Shown in pieces: positions 22,691-32,044 of a stretch of DNA of 64,000 nucleotides; position 1 is the first letter of the stretch, and every line of letters begins with the position of its first letter. Below the pieces are notes generated by a model. That model saw only the letters and a program-made list of their open reading frames with translations. It was not told the origin of the DNA and ran no database searches. The translations under genes were made by a program, and so were the position numbers. The stretch comes from Piezodorus guildinii (taxonomy: Eukaryota > Arthropoda > Insecta > Hemiptera > Pentatomidae): assembly GCA_023052935.1 (NCBI GenBank), contig CM041295.1:104456711-104520710 (forward strand), written 5' to 3'.

Positions 22691-24214
22691 TCCCCAATTT
22701 TTTATTTTATTTCTTTTTGAACTCCAACTCAATTTAAATTTTTTTAAATTGTTTTTAACTAAGGAGAAAATTGAAAATCGACTGGTACATGCACCAGATA
22801 TTTTGAATTGCATTTTCGATCTCTCTTTATTTAGATTTCGTAAAAAAACTACGGATCGTAACTTCTGGAAATCAGTTTAAAATTTAGTGTGGTCAGAGTA
22901 CAATGCTCACTAATGGCCACAATCTTCGGAAATCTGATTCAAAAGTGTGTCTCTTCTTGTAAGGGCTGAGTCAGGAATTTTGAGTGAGATTGTCCGGGGG
23001 GGCGGAGGAAAAGACAGCAGGTTGTGGAAAGTTTCTGAGATATTGCCGCTTCTAAACGGGCGATAGGAATGGCCGCCGGGCCGGGGGAGGGTAACCCTGA
23101 ATGCATTACCACGCCTCGCCCGATATATGACTCCCAATAAAGCTCCGTCCGAATTGTTTCCTCTCAACTTTACCAATCCCCGGCCCGACCAGGAAGAGAG
23201 AGAGAGAGGAAAAAAATAAATAAAACTACCCGTAAAAATTTGGATGGGCCTCGGGAAACCGGGATTGTTCCTGCGGTTTCGGAATTACGAGACTCCTCCA
23301 CCGGAGGGCAAATAAAGATTCCTTTGTTAGAACAAACTAACAACATTGGTTAGCTATTTACATCGGTCGCTAATTAATCCTTTGTGATTTAGCAGACCCC
23401 CCCCCCCTGATGGATTAATTAAAATTGAGCCTCCCTTTGAGATATTCAGCGCTGGCTGCGATAGTAAGGTGGGTACGACGCATAAAGCGGAACCGTTCTA
23501 CGCCTGTTTTGATCGGTCTCAATTGGAATATTTGGTTTCATAGCCAGGAAGCTTTTGTTTTTTACCTACAGCCACAACGAGGGCTACCTTCCTGTTATAA
23601 ATTGAATTAGCCTGTTGTGAAATATGCTAGCGGAACTTTCTTTTTCGGCAGATTGTTTTAACTCAGTGATCCATGTATAACATTTCTATTTCGACTTAAC
23701 ACGTTTACGCCGGGGTAAATATTAGATATAAACTTGTTTCTTCCCCGTGAGGCGGGACTATCGTAGCTACTTAGGCTTCGTGGGGCGGGGCAAAAACTGT
23801 TGCAAGCTCCGAACCTGTTTAATGTTTTGACTTACACATATGACTTGAAGGAGTAATGATGGAAATACTTCTTCTTAAAAGGTTCTTATATTATTATTTA
23901 TTATTTAAAATAATTCTTATATACGTATTAATGGGGATAAAAGTATGAAATGAAATCACGCACAGCTAAATAAAATTCTTTAAGAAGAGTAATCAAATGA
24001 AATTAACCGATAAGAGTCGTTTTAGGGAGCATGTTGAAAGATATAAAATATCTAATAAATAAACCCTTATGCTTGTTAATTCCTACAACATTTAATGTTG
24101 AGAAAAAAAAAATTATTTTCTAAATACAAGTGACTCAACTGTAATGCACGGGATAGTTAAGCGTGACTTACCGGTCTCCCCGGCGTGAACGTGTTAAACC
24201 AGATATGGAGGGTA
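22691..24214. other. Single-copy island with GC-rich core
   Basis: 22910-23480 contains the most GC-rich DNA in the window, with CpG-bearing stretches such as GGCCGCCGGGCCGGGGG near 23071. 23480-23830 is also balanced in composition. No repeat in the window matches it and no frame carries a recognisable domain. A promoter, non-coding exon or conserved regulatory element are possibilities I cannot separate. 23840-24180 is AT-rich and unassigned. Confidence 0.4.
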
Positions 24215-24285
24215 TATGTTAGGAGAATACGCTTGCGATTCTCGATGATACGTTAAGATAGGGTCATCACTCACTATGCTTACTG
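24215..24285 (-). mobile_element. SINE family S2, fragment
   Basis: TTAGGAGAATACGCTTGCGATTCTCGATGATACGTTAAGATAGGGTCATCACTCACTATGC is the reverse complement of the S2 segment AGTGAGTGATGACCCTATCCT...GTTGTGAGTATATTCTCC in the full copy at 39345. Confidence 0.6.
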
Positions 24286-24755
24286 GGACTCGATCTTACA
24301 TCCTTTGGACTGATTTACAAAAATATATATAACAAAACTTTTTGTAAATCTATTTTTCCTGTAACCATACATAAAATTTCAAATATTTTAGAAAGGGGTG
24401 AGGAAAATAAAAAGTGTACAATTTGTTTGTTAATGAACCATTTTATGAAAAATTAATTACTGGAAAACTTCATGTTCTCATCTTCTTTGATAATGGTCAG
24501 TGATCATTAGCTTCGTTGATGAAGCGAGTTTAAACTTATGGATGTGACAAACGATGAATTACTTAAGGAAACTATCACTGAGCCCCAGGATACCGAGGTA
24601 AAGAGGTTGTGGTGAGAGGAAACAGGGAGGTGGAATAGGGAGGTGTGTTGTTCAAAGCGATCCATCCTAAGGTCTATCTACCCGACCGTGAATGCTACAA
24701 TAGTTTGGTAGGATGCTTCTAGTGCCAGTTATGTAGGAACCACGGAACCAGTTTT
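24286..24755. other. Non-coding stretch, nothing recognised
   Basis: 24530-24740 is less AT-rich and single-copy here. No convincing gene. Confidence 0.35.
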
Positions 24756-24758
24756 ATG

Positions 24759-24816
<58 letters not shown>

Positions 24817-24831
24817 ATGTGTGTGTGTGTG

Positions 24832-24870
<39 letters not shown>
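24756..24870. repeat. Compound (AT)n/(GT)n microsatellite
   Basis: An AT run of about 25 repeats (24762-24812) is followed by interrupted GT runs up to 24870. Confidence 0.95.
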
Positions 24871-24875
<5 letters not shown>

Positions 24876-24912
24876 ATATGTATGTATGTATATTTATACA
24901 CATACCCACATA

Positions 24913-25813
24913 CAGTCGTGGTCATAAAAATTGCATCACCTCTGCTTTAAATTTTTCCAATGTAATATTTTTTTTTCTCTTTTAGGTCATACGCCTTATA
25001 ATAAATTATAAGAAAAAAAGCTTCTTAGTTCTTGGTTAGTAATTTTAACTACTACCAGAATTTTATTTTTTAATTATGTCAATTTTTTTTTGTATCTATA
25101 TTTATTTATTGAAATATATTACAATTTTTTTCTAAAAGAACACTGAATATTGTATATAAGTATGAGTGTGTTCATGTTTTGTTTATTTATTTGTTAACCT
25201 AGTATTTATTTAATTCATAAATTTTGTTATATACCTTTATTAATTTTAGTTTCATTTTATGTAATTTGACTTTCCTTTTGTTTATATTGTAAACATTGTA
25301 TGAATGTTATCATGTAGCAATATTATTATTGTCCATTGCGACAAATTGTAATATAACCGAATAAAAAAAAAAAAAAAAAAAAATGAACACTAGCAATAGT
25401 GATATAAGACCACATTCACACAATATATACAGAAAACAATGATAAAGTCAAATTGACATCATACACACAATCGTAACTATATACAATATTTAATTATGTC
25501 AAATTAAAAGTATTTTTCTATTAGAAACAAATAACATTGTGATATTACCTGAATAGGAATAATTTCGACGGAAAATAGCTGTGACACCGATCAATAGTGT
25601 TCATAGTTTTGAAAATTAATATTATAAATCGTTTTACGAGAGAACCTAAACTTCTATCCTTTTGTCATTGTTTTTTATGTGTTTTTCTTTAGTTTTCTAT
25701 GTACAACTTTTTTTTTTTTTTGTGTTATCAGCATTTTTCTAAATACATTCAGTTATGTTTAGTTTTGGAAACATTTTTTTTATTGAGTGATGCAATTTCT
25801 ATGACCACGATTG
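24913..25813. mobile_element. TA-flanked inverted-repeat element (Tc1/mariner-like, non-autonomous), copy 1
   Basis: Inverted ends CAGTCGTGGTCATAAAAATT (left) and CAATCGTGGTCATAGAAATT (complement of the right end) continue into GCATCAC. TA dinucleotides flank at 24911-24912 and 25814-25815. The subterminal sequence matches copy 2 at 45965-47540 in inverted orientation over about 170 bp at one end and about 125 bp at the other. LINE-B tails occupy the middle. No transposase frame is present, so it would be mobilised in trans. Confidence 0.75.
25090..25500. mobile_element. LINE family B tails in opposite orientation
   Basis: 25090-25383 is a family B 3' UTR on the + strand ending CAAATTGTAATATAACCGAAT followed by about 21 A. 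Directly after it, 25384-25500 reads as a second B-like tail on the - strand (ACACAATATATACAGAAAACAATGA...). The pair sits inside the inverted-repeat element. Confidence 0.6.
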
Positions 25814-25814
25814 T

Positions 25815-25816
<2 letters not shown>

Positions 25817-25906
<90 letters not shown>
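25817..25906. repeat. (AT)n microsatellite
   Basis: An uninterrupted AT run of about 45 repeats, followed by CA-rich imperfect repeats to about 25970. Confidence 0.95.
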
Positions 25907-25910
<4 letters not shown>

Positions 25911-26300
25911 GCGCACACATACACATACACACACACATACAGAGACACACATTCGCATACACATATACATAAAAACATTATAATAATCTGGAATCTGGTA
26001 AAGAACCCTTTTCACCAATTCTTCCCGTTCTCTATTTATATTATTAATTTATTTATCTGAGTATAAAACTATTACAAATCTCCTTAAGAACGAATATACT
26101 AAAATTTCTAAAAATGATTCTTCAATACGTTAATAAAACAAAATGTAGTGAGTATATATTTTTTTCTTTCACTTTCAACCCTTTTTATAATATATATATT
26201 CAGTTTTTATTCTTTTAAACTATATGTTATCATTATATTAGTTATTGGACCAAAAAAATAGGTTTTGGAGGACATTATTTTACTCACTATTGCTGCTAAT
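25907..26300. other. AT-rich stretch, nothing recognised
   Basis: No supported gene or repeat beyond the CA-rich tail of the microsatellite. Confidence 0.35.
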
Positions 26301-26313
26301 ATTAATGATTATC

Positions 26314-26488
26314 TTGAGGATGTATAGTCGACTGTAGAAACTATTATAGGTGGAATAGTCAGGAATAAACTACTTTATGCTTGGACATGGCTCAGTAATG
26401 CCCTGATGATGGCTCACAGCTTGGGCCGAAACGTTGGCAAATTAAACACTTTTCAAAAAATGACTGATTCCTGACTATTCCACCTACA
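26314..26488 (+). mobile_element. Short hammerhead-bearing retroelement module (Penelope-like candidate)
   Basis: A perfect 13-bp direct repeat, ATTAATGATTATC, flanks this 175-bp insert (26301-26313 and 26489-26501). Inside it, perfect 20-bp inverted repeats (26347-26366 and 26467-26486) enclose a hammerhead-like core. Penelope-like retroelements are known to carry hammerhead motifs in their terminal repeats and to leave short truncated copies with variable target duplications, which fits. No protein is encoded, so the class is an inference from the ribozyme-like core and insertion pattern. Confidence 0.6.
26399..26439 (+). ncRNA. Hammerhead ribozyme-like motif
   Basis: CTGATGA is at 26403-26409. 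Stem II is GGCTC/GGGCC (26411-26415 with 26423-26427). GAAAC is at 26428-26432 and GTT at 26433-26435. Stem I pairs TGCC (26399-26402) with GGCA (26436-26439). Stem III would be only two pairs, as in the minimal type I forms. One extra U lies between CTGATGA and stem II, which is not canonical, so activity is uncertain. Confidence 0.5.
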
Positions 26489-26501
26489 ATTAATGATTAT
26501 C

Positions 26502-27114
26502 ATTTTATTAGACAAAAGTTGTTAAGATTTTTGTTAAATTAATAACATTTTCGAATCTACTATCTGCTAATAAACAGTTATTTGGATTTCCAAAATCACA
26601 ATATTTTTAATGTGTTTAAAAATGATCACTATCTTAAATGGTGCAAATGTCACACACAGTGAAAATACTTTCAGAAAATGTATTAAAATATCTTTAAATT
26701 TTCAACTTAAATAAAAAGCGCTTCGGAGGAATTAAAAACAAGCTATTTTTTATTCAATGCGGTGTAATATATTTTTTTTTTTTAAGTTAAGCCCGTTACA
26801 GTGTCTACAGCAAAAGACATTTTGACAGGGGTCCCACTAAAATTCTCTTAAATATTACTTAATATAAATTGACGTTTCCAGAATATAAAATTAAAACGTA
26901 GCTGGATAAACAGTTCAGCGCTAGTCAACATTTGAAGGTCTCCTTTTAATAAAAAGACAGTTTGACGCACTTGAAGAATTTTGAGTAAGTATATTTAGCA
27001 AAACGAATATATTCAAACTTGAATTCTCTCAATCTCAGCTCATTTTCATAGTTCACCGTCTCTACATATACAGGATTCCGGTCAGAATCGATTTAAATAA
27101 GTTATAAGGGGTCT
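26502..27114. other. AT-rich stretch, nothing recognised
   Basis: No supported gene or repeat. Confidence 0.35.
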
Positions 27115-27190
27115 CCTTTGGCGTAGTGGTTTGCATTACATATTTCTATGCCCTTGACCGTGGGTTCAAACTTAAGAGATTACCCTGGTA
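27115..27190 (+). mobile_element. tRNA-like head (SINE or tRNA pseudogene)
   Basis: TGGCGTAGTGG fits the A-box pattern of Pol III promoters and GGGTTCAAACTT the B box, with tRNA-like spacing. The acceptor stem does not pair well. It is followed by non-tRNA sequence (TACCCTGGTATTTTTAATGGG), which favours a SINE head different from S1 and S2. Confidence 0.5.
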
Positions 27191-27365
27191 TTTTTAATGG
27201 GAATAAAAACTCATTGCTGCAAATATTGAGTAGGACTACTATAACTACAACTATTTCCAAGCTTTATTTCCTCTAGATTTTTTTTAAATATGTTTTTTTT
27301 AGTTACGTTTTTACTTATATTTTAATATAAATTAAGGAAAGTGAAAAACAAAAAAAAAAAAACAA

Positions 27366-28202
27366 GTCATGAAAGAGCCGTGTGAGCTTGGCTCTTTCAC
27401 AACCGGCTCTTTCATATCCCCCTGCATTTGAATTTTGCAAATAAAATAAAATAATACTAAATATGCAATTTTTTTTTTATATATTATTAATTGTTTTTGC
27501 TTTAGACATTGCATTATGGAAATGTCCTAGTCCAAAAAAACGGAGAATACCTGAAAAATCGGTAACTGAAGAAGCAGTCCATGAAGTTCAAGAAAATGGT
27601 CAGTCCATAAACAAAACTGCACTCTTCTTAAATATATCAAGGGCCTATTTAGCTAAAATAGTAAAAAAAAAAAAAACAAAGGCTACTGGTGAATTACCTT
27701 ACAAACACTGTATTAATATAGAGATTAGGCGTATTTTCACAAGAGACTAGGAGAATATGCTTCCGAATTATTTAAAGACTGCTTCTAAACTGTGCTATGG
27801 ATTAAAAAGACATCGAACTAAGAAGCTAGTATTTGAATTAGCCATGGCTAATGATATCTGATACAATTAATTTTTTTTTAAATGTCATTATTTTACGACA
27901 AAGGATTCCTTAGAATTTTGTTTCTATTTTTATTATTGTTTAATTAATATTATTTGCCTAATTTATACTTTATGGTGCTGACTAGCTCTTTCATAAGTTC
28001 AATAACGAATTATTTGAAAGAGCCAAAAGATTCATCTTTTAAAAATGAATATTTCGTTGACTTTTTTTTTAGTATTTAAGATTTTTCTGTACGAAATAAC
28101 CAACTTAAGAAAATAAAGAATAATTTTGAAAAAAAAAAAATCGTCATTTGTTTCATAAAAAGTATAATTTTTGCTCCGTTTAGTAAACCGGCTCTTTCAT
28201 GG
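27366..28202 (+). mobile_element. psq/pogo-like DNA transposon relic with repeated GGCTCTTTCA motif
   Basis: CATGAAAGAGCCG near the left end (27368-27380) and CGGCTCTTTCATG near the right (28188-28200) are perfect inverted repeats. The 10-mer GGCTCTTTCA or its complement recurs further: on the + strand near 27390 and 27404, and with changes near 27984 and 28016. The interior holds a broken transposase N-terminus. The element is much shorter than an autonomous pogo-type transposon. I see no clear TA duplication. Confidence 0.6.
27463..27860 (+). pseudogene. psq-type helix-turn-helix transposase N-terminus, frameshifted
   Basis: The frame from about 27520 reads PKKRRIPEKSVTEEAVHEV, then QENGQSINKTALFLNISRAYL, then AKIVKKKKT. 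This is a psq-like helix-turn-helix as found in pogo/Jerky-type transposases and in related host genes. GYKHC-like YKHC follows. After a stop at 27748 the reading continues in another frame as NMLPNYLKTASKLCYGL...KKLVFELAMAND, the expected next segment of this family. The DDE catalytic domain is missing. It is a relic of about 110 codons. Confidence 0.7.
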
Positions 28203-29146
28203 CACTTCTCCCCTACATAATTTACGAAATGTGTTGCAAATAGCCAAGCCAGGCTCTAGTCGTATGGGTAGGGTATACCCCAAAGACAAATAAATGTATT
28301 CTAGTCTATTCTATTATATTCCTACGCAATTTTGCACGAGCAAACAAATAAAAACCTTGTTTTTATACGAGTTTAAAATTTCATTTTCTTGAGAAACCGG
28401 AAATTAATTCATACAAATTATTTGGATATGCGAATTACCGGGATACGAAATACCAGGATTCTACCACATTTATACATCACATATAATTTTCCCTTCTACT
28501 CTTTCCCTTCTTTTTTTTTTCCAATTTACATATCGATTTTTCCCTTCCCCTCTTGAATAAGCAAGGCTACTGTACAGAATGGAAATTCAAGCTTACTTTT
28601 CAAGCAGAGTTTCAAAATCAAGAATATTCTAAAAGTCTGAGCGACTTTTTTTCCCATTGGGTTGAGTGGGGGACTCGCCGGTTAGCGGGGGAGATCCCAT
28701 TTGGGAGTCAAATAGGACAGAGTAGTTAGTGGGCTGATAATGTATGGTAAAGCTGGGGGCAAGAGTTGCTCATCAGGACCCCTCTCTTCCTCAAGCTATG
28801 CATAGCTAATAGCCGCAAGGAGGTGCAGGCCATCCATATTCAGCCCCTCTGTCGCGTCTCAGCCTCAAATATGCTCAATATCTGTTTAAGATGTTTAGCT
28901 GACCCTACCTAAGGCTAATGCCTCCATTATACTGGTACGAATCAGGTAACTGCCAATAGCAACAGTGATACTTGAAAGGAGTCTTTATAGTCTGTGAGGG
29001 TAGCTATTTTTCTCTGGGGAGCATATCAATCCTCTTCGCTTTGTTGATTATAGTGTTGATGAAATCCGCTAACTCTCTAAACCAGCTCTTTCTCCACTCA
29101 TAGGACAGCCCGAATAGATAAAAATATATATATTTTTTTAGTGAAG
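28203..29146. other. Mixed AT-rich and single-copy non-coding sequence
   Basis: 28500-29060 is less AT-rich and matches nothing else in the window. 28250-28320 resembles a SINE 3' end (GGTAGGGTATACCCC...AATAAATGTATTC) but has no visible head. No gene is supported. Confidence 0.35.
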
Positions 29147-29147
29147 T

Positions 29148-29390
29148 GAGAATGGTTGACTGTGTGAGTAAGTGAGAGAAGTTAGTTCAGGATGCAGTCA
29201 AAAGAACACACAATTAAGACATAAACTTAATAAACTGGTGCCGACGTTTCAGCCTAAATTATAGGCCTACTTCAGGGCGCTTTGAAGGAGAGCGTCAGAA
29301 CAATGAAGCAATAATCATTTTTGCTTGTGTGTACATTCTTAATTGTGTGTTCTTTTGACTGCACCCTGAACTAACTTCTCTCATTTTGTT
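29148..29390 (-). mobile_element. Hammerhead-bearing module with inverted arms
   Basis: The left arm (about 29168-29218: AGAGAAGTTAGTTCAGG...CACACAATTAAGA) and right arm (about 29338-29383: the inverted copy) enclose a minus-strand hammerhead-like core. A longer third copy of the arm sits inverted at about 30955-31040 and also matches 29148-29167 (GGTTGACTGT). The right arm is cut by the start of a LINE-A tail at about 29391. The architecture parallels the module at 26314-26488. Confidence 0.55.
29235..29282 (-). ncRNA. Hammerhead ribozyme-like motif
   Basis: The minus strand reads GCGCC-CTGAAGT, then stem II GCCTA/TAGGC, then GAAAC-GTC-GGCACC. Stem I pairs GCC with GGC and the GTC cleavage triplet is canonical. 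The last A of CTGANGA is T and there are extra bases beside stem II, so this copy is probably inactive. Confidence 0.45.
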
Positions 29391-30011
29391 TTTAAATTTA
29401 TTTATTGTAATTTACAACTGTATTAAAGAACATTATTATTCTTCCGACGATCCTTTAGGGATGTGAAACGTGGCCGTTTACTTTGAAGGATGAACAGCGG
29501 CTTAGGGTTTTCGAAAATAAGGTACTGCTTAAGATATTTGGTCCAAAGAGAAATGAGGCCACTGGGGAGTTTAAAAGGTTGCACAACGCGGAATTGCGAA
29601 GCTTATACCCTGTGAATATAATTGAGTTCATAGCATCGCGGAGACTCAAATGGGCGAGTAAAGTTTTCGGGCTCGGTAAGAAACGGATTAATAACTTCTC
29701 TCATTTTGTTTTTAAATTTATTTATTGTAATTTACAACTGTATTAAAGAACATTATTATTCTTCCGACGATCCTTTAGGGATGTGAAACGTGGCCGTTTA
29801 CTTTGAAGGATGAACAGCGGCTTAGGGTTTTCGAAAATAAGGTACTGCTTAAGATATTTGGTCCAAAGAGAAATGAGGCCACTGGGGAGTTTAAAAGGTT
29901 GCACAACGCGGAATTGCGAAGCTTATACCCTGTGAATATAATTGAGTTCATAGCATCGCGGAGACTCAAATGGGCGAGTAAAGTTTTCGGGCTCGGTAAG
30001 AAACGGATTAT
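29372..30011. repeat. Tandem duplication, 320-bp unit, two copies
   Basis: 29372-29690 is repeated without visible difference at 29692-30010 (period 320). Each unit starts inside the hammerhead-module arm (TAACTTCTCTC), crosses the LINE-A tail, and ends inside the RTE coding region (AAACGGATTA). It therefore post-dates all three insertions and looks recent. An assembly artefact is also possible. Confidence 0.85.
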
Positions 30012-30205
30012 GAGAAAATTGGTATACGCTGAACCGACTGGTAGGCCTACGAAAGGTAGACCGAAGCGTCTCTGGGAGGATTGCGTTAAGGCCCCAGGGG
30101 GCATGGGCTTAAACGGTGACCAACGGGCGGACCTGTGTAAGCGGAATTTAGTGGTATCGGCATCGAACCTTCGGGTTCGGTAAGCCTATTATTGCTATTA
30201 TTATT
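29433..30205 (+). mobile_element. RTE-type LINE, 3' fragment with 11-bp target duplication
   Basis: Flanked by ATTAAAGAACA at 29422-29432 and 30206-30216. It ends in a (TTA)n tail typical of RTE elements. The 5' part is present twice because of the 320-bp tandem duplication, so the original insert was about 450 bp. It lies in a LINE-A tail. Confidence 0.85.
29782..30183 (+). pseudogene. RTE-type retrotransposon ORF, C-terminal part
   Basis: The open frame reads GCETWPFTLKDEQRLRVFENK, then VLLKIFGPKRNEATGEFKRLH, then NIIEFIASRRLKWASKVFGLGKKR, then PTKGRPKRLWED, and ends NLVVSASNLRVR-stop. This is the thumb/C-terminal region downstream of the RT domain in RTE-like LINEs (family signature C-TW-L---Q--L--FE-K-LR-I-G). 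The C-terminal frame is intact for about 130 codons. The catalytic RT and endonuclease domains are absent. Residues 1-75 are duplicated upstream at 29462-29690. Confidence 0.85.
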
Positions 30206-30765
30206 ATTAAAGAACACAATGAGTAAATATGCAGAATGAAAAAAAAAAAAAAAAAATCATGAAAATGTCCTGAGAACTACCCAGTGGTAACACTTCACTT
30301 ACTATTTTAAGGCAGTAGGTCCCGAGGCCACCTTCTTTTCAGTCGCCTCAGAGGGTTATCAGGGATATATAAGGAAGATAAGTTACGGACAAGTGGGTTT
30401 GTGTGGAAGGAAGTTAAGAATACAAAGAGGAGTATCTATCACGGGCTATGTCTGCAACAAATGGGATGATTTGGTCATTAAGGAGGAGTTGATTTGTTGC
30501 AAAATAAGGGGCATTCAGGATTTGGCGAAGGATTTTTGATTGTAAGGATTGGATGCGGAAGGAATTAGATGGTTTCTTAGAGCCCCAAAGCTCCATTCCA
30601 TATGTCAAAATAGTTCTGATAATAGAGATGTAAATGAGTCTTTTGTTGTATACTGGAAGTTTTGAACGTTTGTCTAGCAAGTAATGTAGTAAACGATATC
30701 TTCGAGCAGTTTCTTGTCGTTTCAGTCTTGTGGGAGGATTTCTAGTAAGGCGCACATCAAAATAT

Positions 30766-31290
30766 TAATATGTTTAGAAAAAAAATGACAGAAAATATTT
30801 GAGAAGTTCAATCATAAAGGTTAGTAGCACTTTAAGATATTTTATTTAATACGGGCTTCCAGCAATAGATTGTGGTCATTGTGGTTTTCTTCAACTAAAC
30901 ATACTCCTAACAGTAAGAGAAAAAACTCTAAAAAAGAGTTAATTAAGTTTATTCTTAATTGTGTGTTCTATTGACTGCACCCTTAACCAACTTCTCCCAT
31001 ATATACATACAGTCAACCATTCTCTCCTCATAATAAGTTATATAGATATGTGAAAGTAAAAATTAAAGATAGGCGTACAAATAGCGTTTACCTTTGCGTT
31101 GGTTGGTGTACGGTCATCAAGGAATAATACAATAATTAGGAAAATGTAAACCGTAGGCCTTCATTGCAGCGACTATCCGATATTTTGACATTTTCGCTGG
31201 CAACTTCTTTATTGTATATTCTAAAAAGGGAAAACAATTACTCCATCATAATTTTACTTATTTATTACACTTTTTCTTTTATTAAAAATT
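30766..31290. other. Non-coding; includes a detached hammerhead-module arm
   Basis: 30955-31040 (TTCTTAATTGTGTGTTCT...ACAGTCAACCATTCTC) is an inverted copy of 29148-29220. The rest is AT-rich and unassigned. Confidence 0.5.
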
Positions 31291-32044
31291 TATGATTCAA
31301 TGAGGGAAGACACACCTAGATGTGGATAATATCGGATAATGGTGACAGTAATGCGATTGGCTAAGTAGCCTCATTGGATTAGCTGATGAGCTGGAAGATG
31401 ATATTGTCTCCAGGGCAGCAATTAGTCGAAGGAGCCGAGTAATTGCGTTAATACTCACTTCCGTGGACAAAGGCAGACGGAAGCCTGCAAATAGATTCAA
31501 TCCTCCCTCCTCCCTCACCGCGATCCCCCACGCACGCACGAATACATATACGGAATCCTTATGTAATTAAACACACGTATAAAACGGATCCTCACGCGCG
31601 TCACGAACCGCGAGACCAATTACGAATACGGAACTATTATCCCTTTTCACATCCAAACGCCCCATAGATTTGAATTTACAGATAAAGGCCTTTTCCTTAT
31701 GAGATTCGTCTATGTCTTTAAAATTTTCGAAATTTATATTCTTTCTCACCGAAAATTCAGGATTCCATTTCTTATAAATCATTTGCAATTATTTTACTAC
31801 AAAACGATTCGATAGAAGCTAGGGTTTTTGAAACACGCGCTCTATAACGCCGTCTATTTAGTCACTATCAATCAAAGAATCTGTGAAAAAAAATCGTCAT
31901 TAATTAATTTAAGATTTTACTATTAAAAAAATAGCAAAAAGACGTTTTTAAAAAAATCACGAAAACCGTTCGAATTTAAAAGCTACAAATTTAGGTGAAT
32001 TGCTTTTATTTGACACCAAATCGATCCCTCAAGTTTGAGTAAAA
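31291..32044. other. Single-copy non-coding island
   Basis: 31291-31800 is balanced in composition, matches no repeat here, and includes CACGCACGCACGAATAC and TTAATACTCACTTCCG. The frames 31297-31539 and 31567-31788 (-) show no domain I recognise. 31800-32044 is AT-rich. Confidence 0.4.

Larger units (their letters stand above)
29391..30765 (-). mobile_element. Jockey-like LINE family A, 3' portion, interrupted by RTE
   Basis: 29391-29432 is the A tail (TTTATTGTAATTTACAACTG...). After the RTE it resumes at 30217 with CAATGAGTAAATATGCAG and the 3' UTR. The minus-strand C-terminal RT frame 30414-30755 reads RLKRQETARRYRLLHYLLDKRSKLP...YISIIRTILTYGMELWGSKKPSNSFRIQSLQSKILRQILNAPYF and continues toward the terminus in another frame. 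It is truncated at about 30765. Confidence 0.8.

Noticed and set aside
22910..23176. 88-codon minus-strand frame in the GC-rich island
   Set aside because: High GC makes long frames likely, and no domain or repeat of the frame is visible.
25699..26018. Frames of repeated YI or IY residues
   Set aside because: Translations of the (AT)n microsatellite.
29455..30104. Minus-strand frames of 64 and 109 codons
   Set aside because: Antisense to the RTE ORF; their identity to each other is due to the 320-bp duplication.
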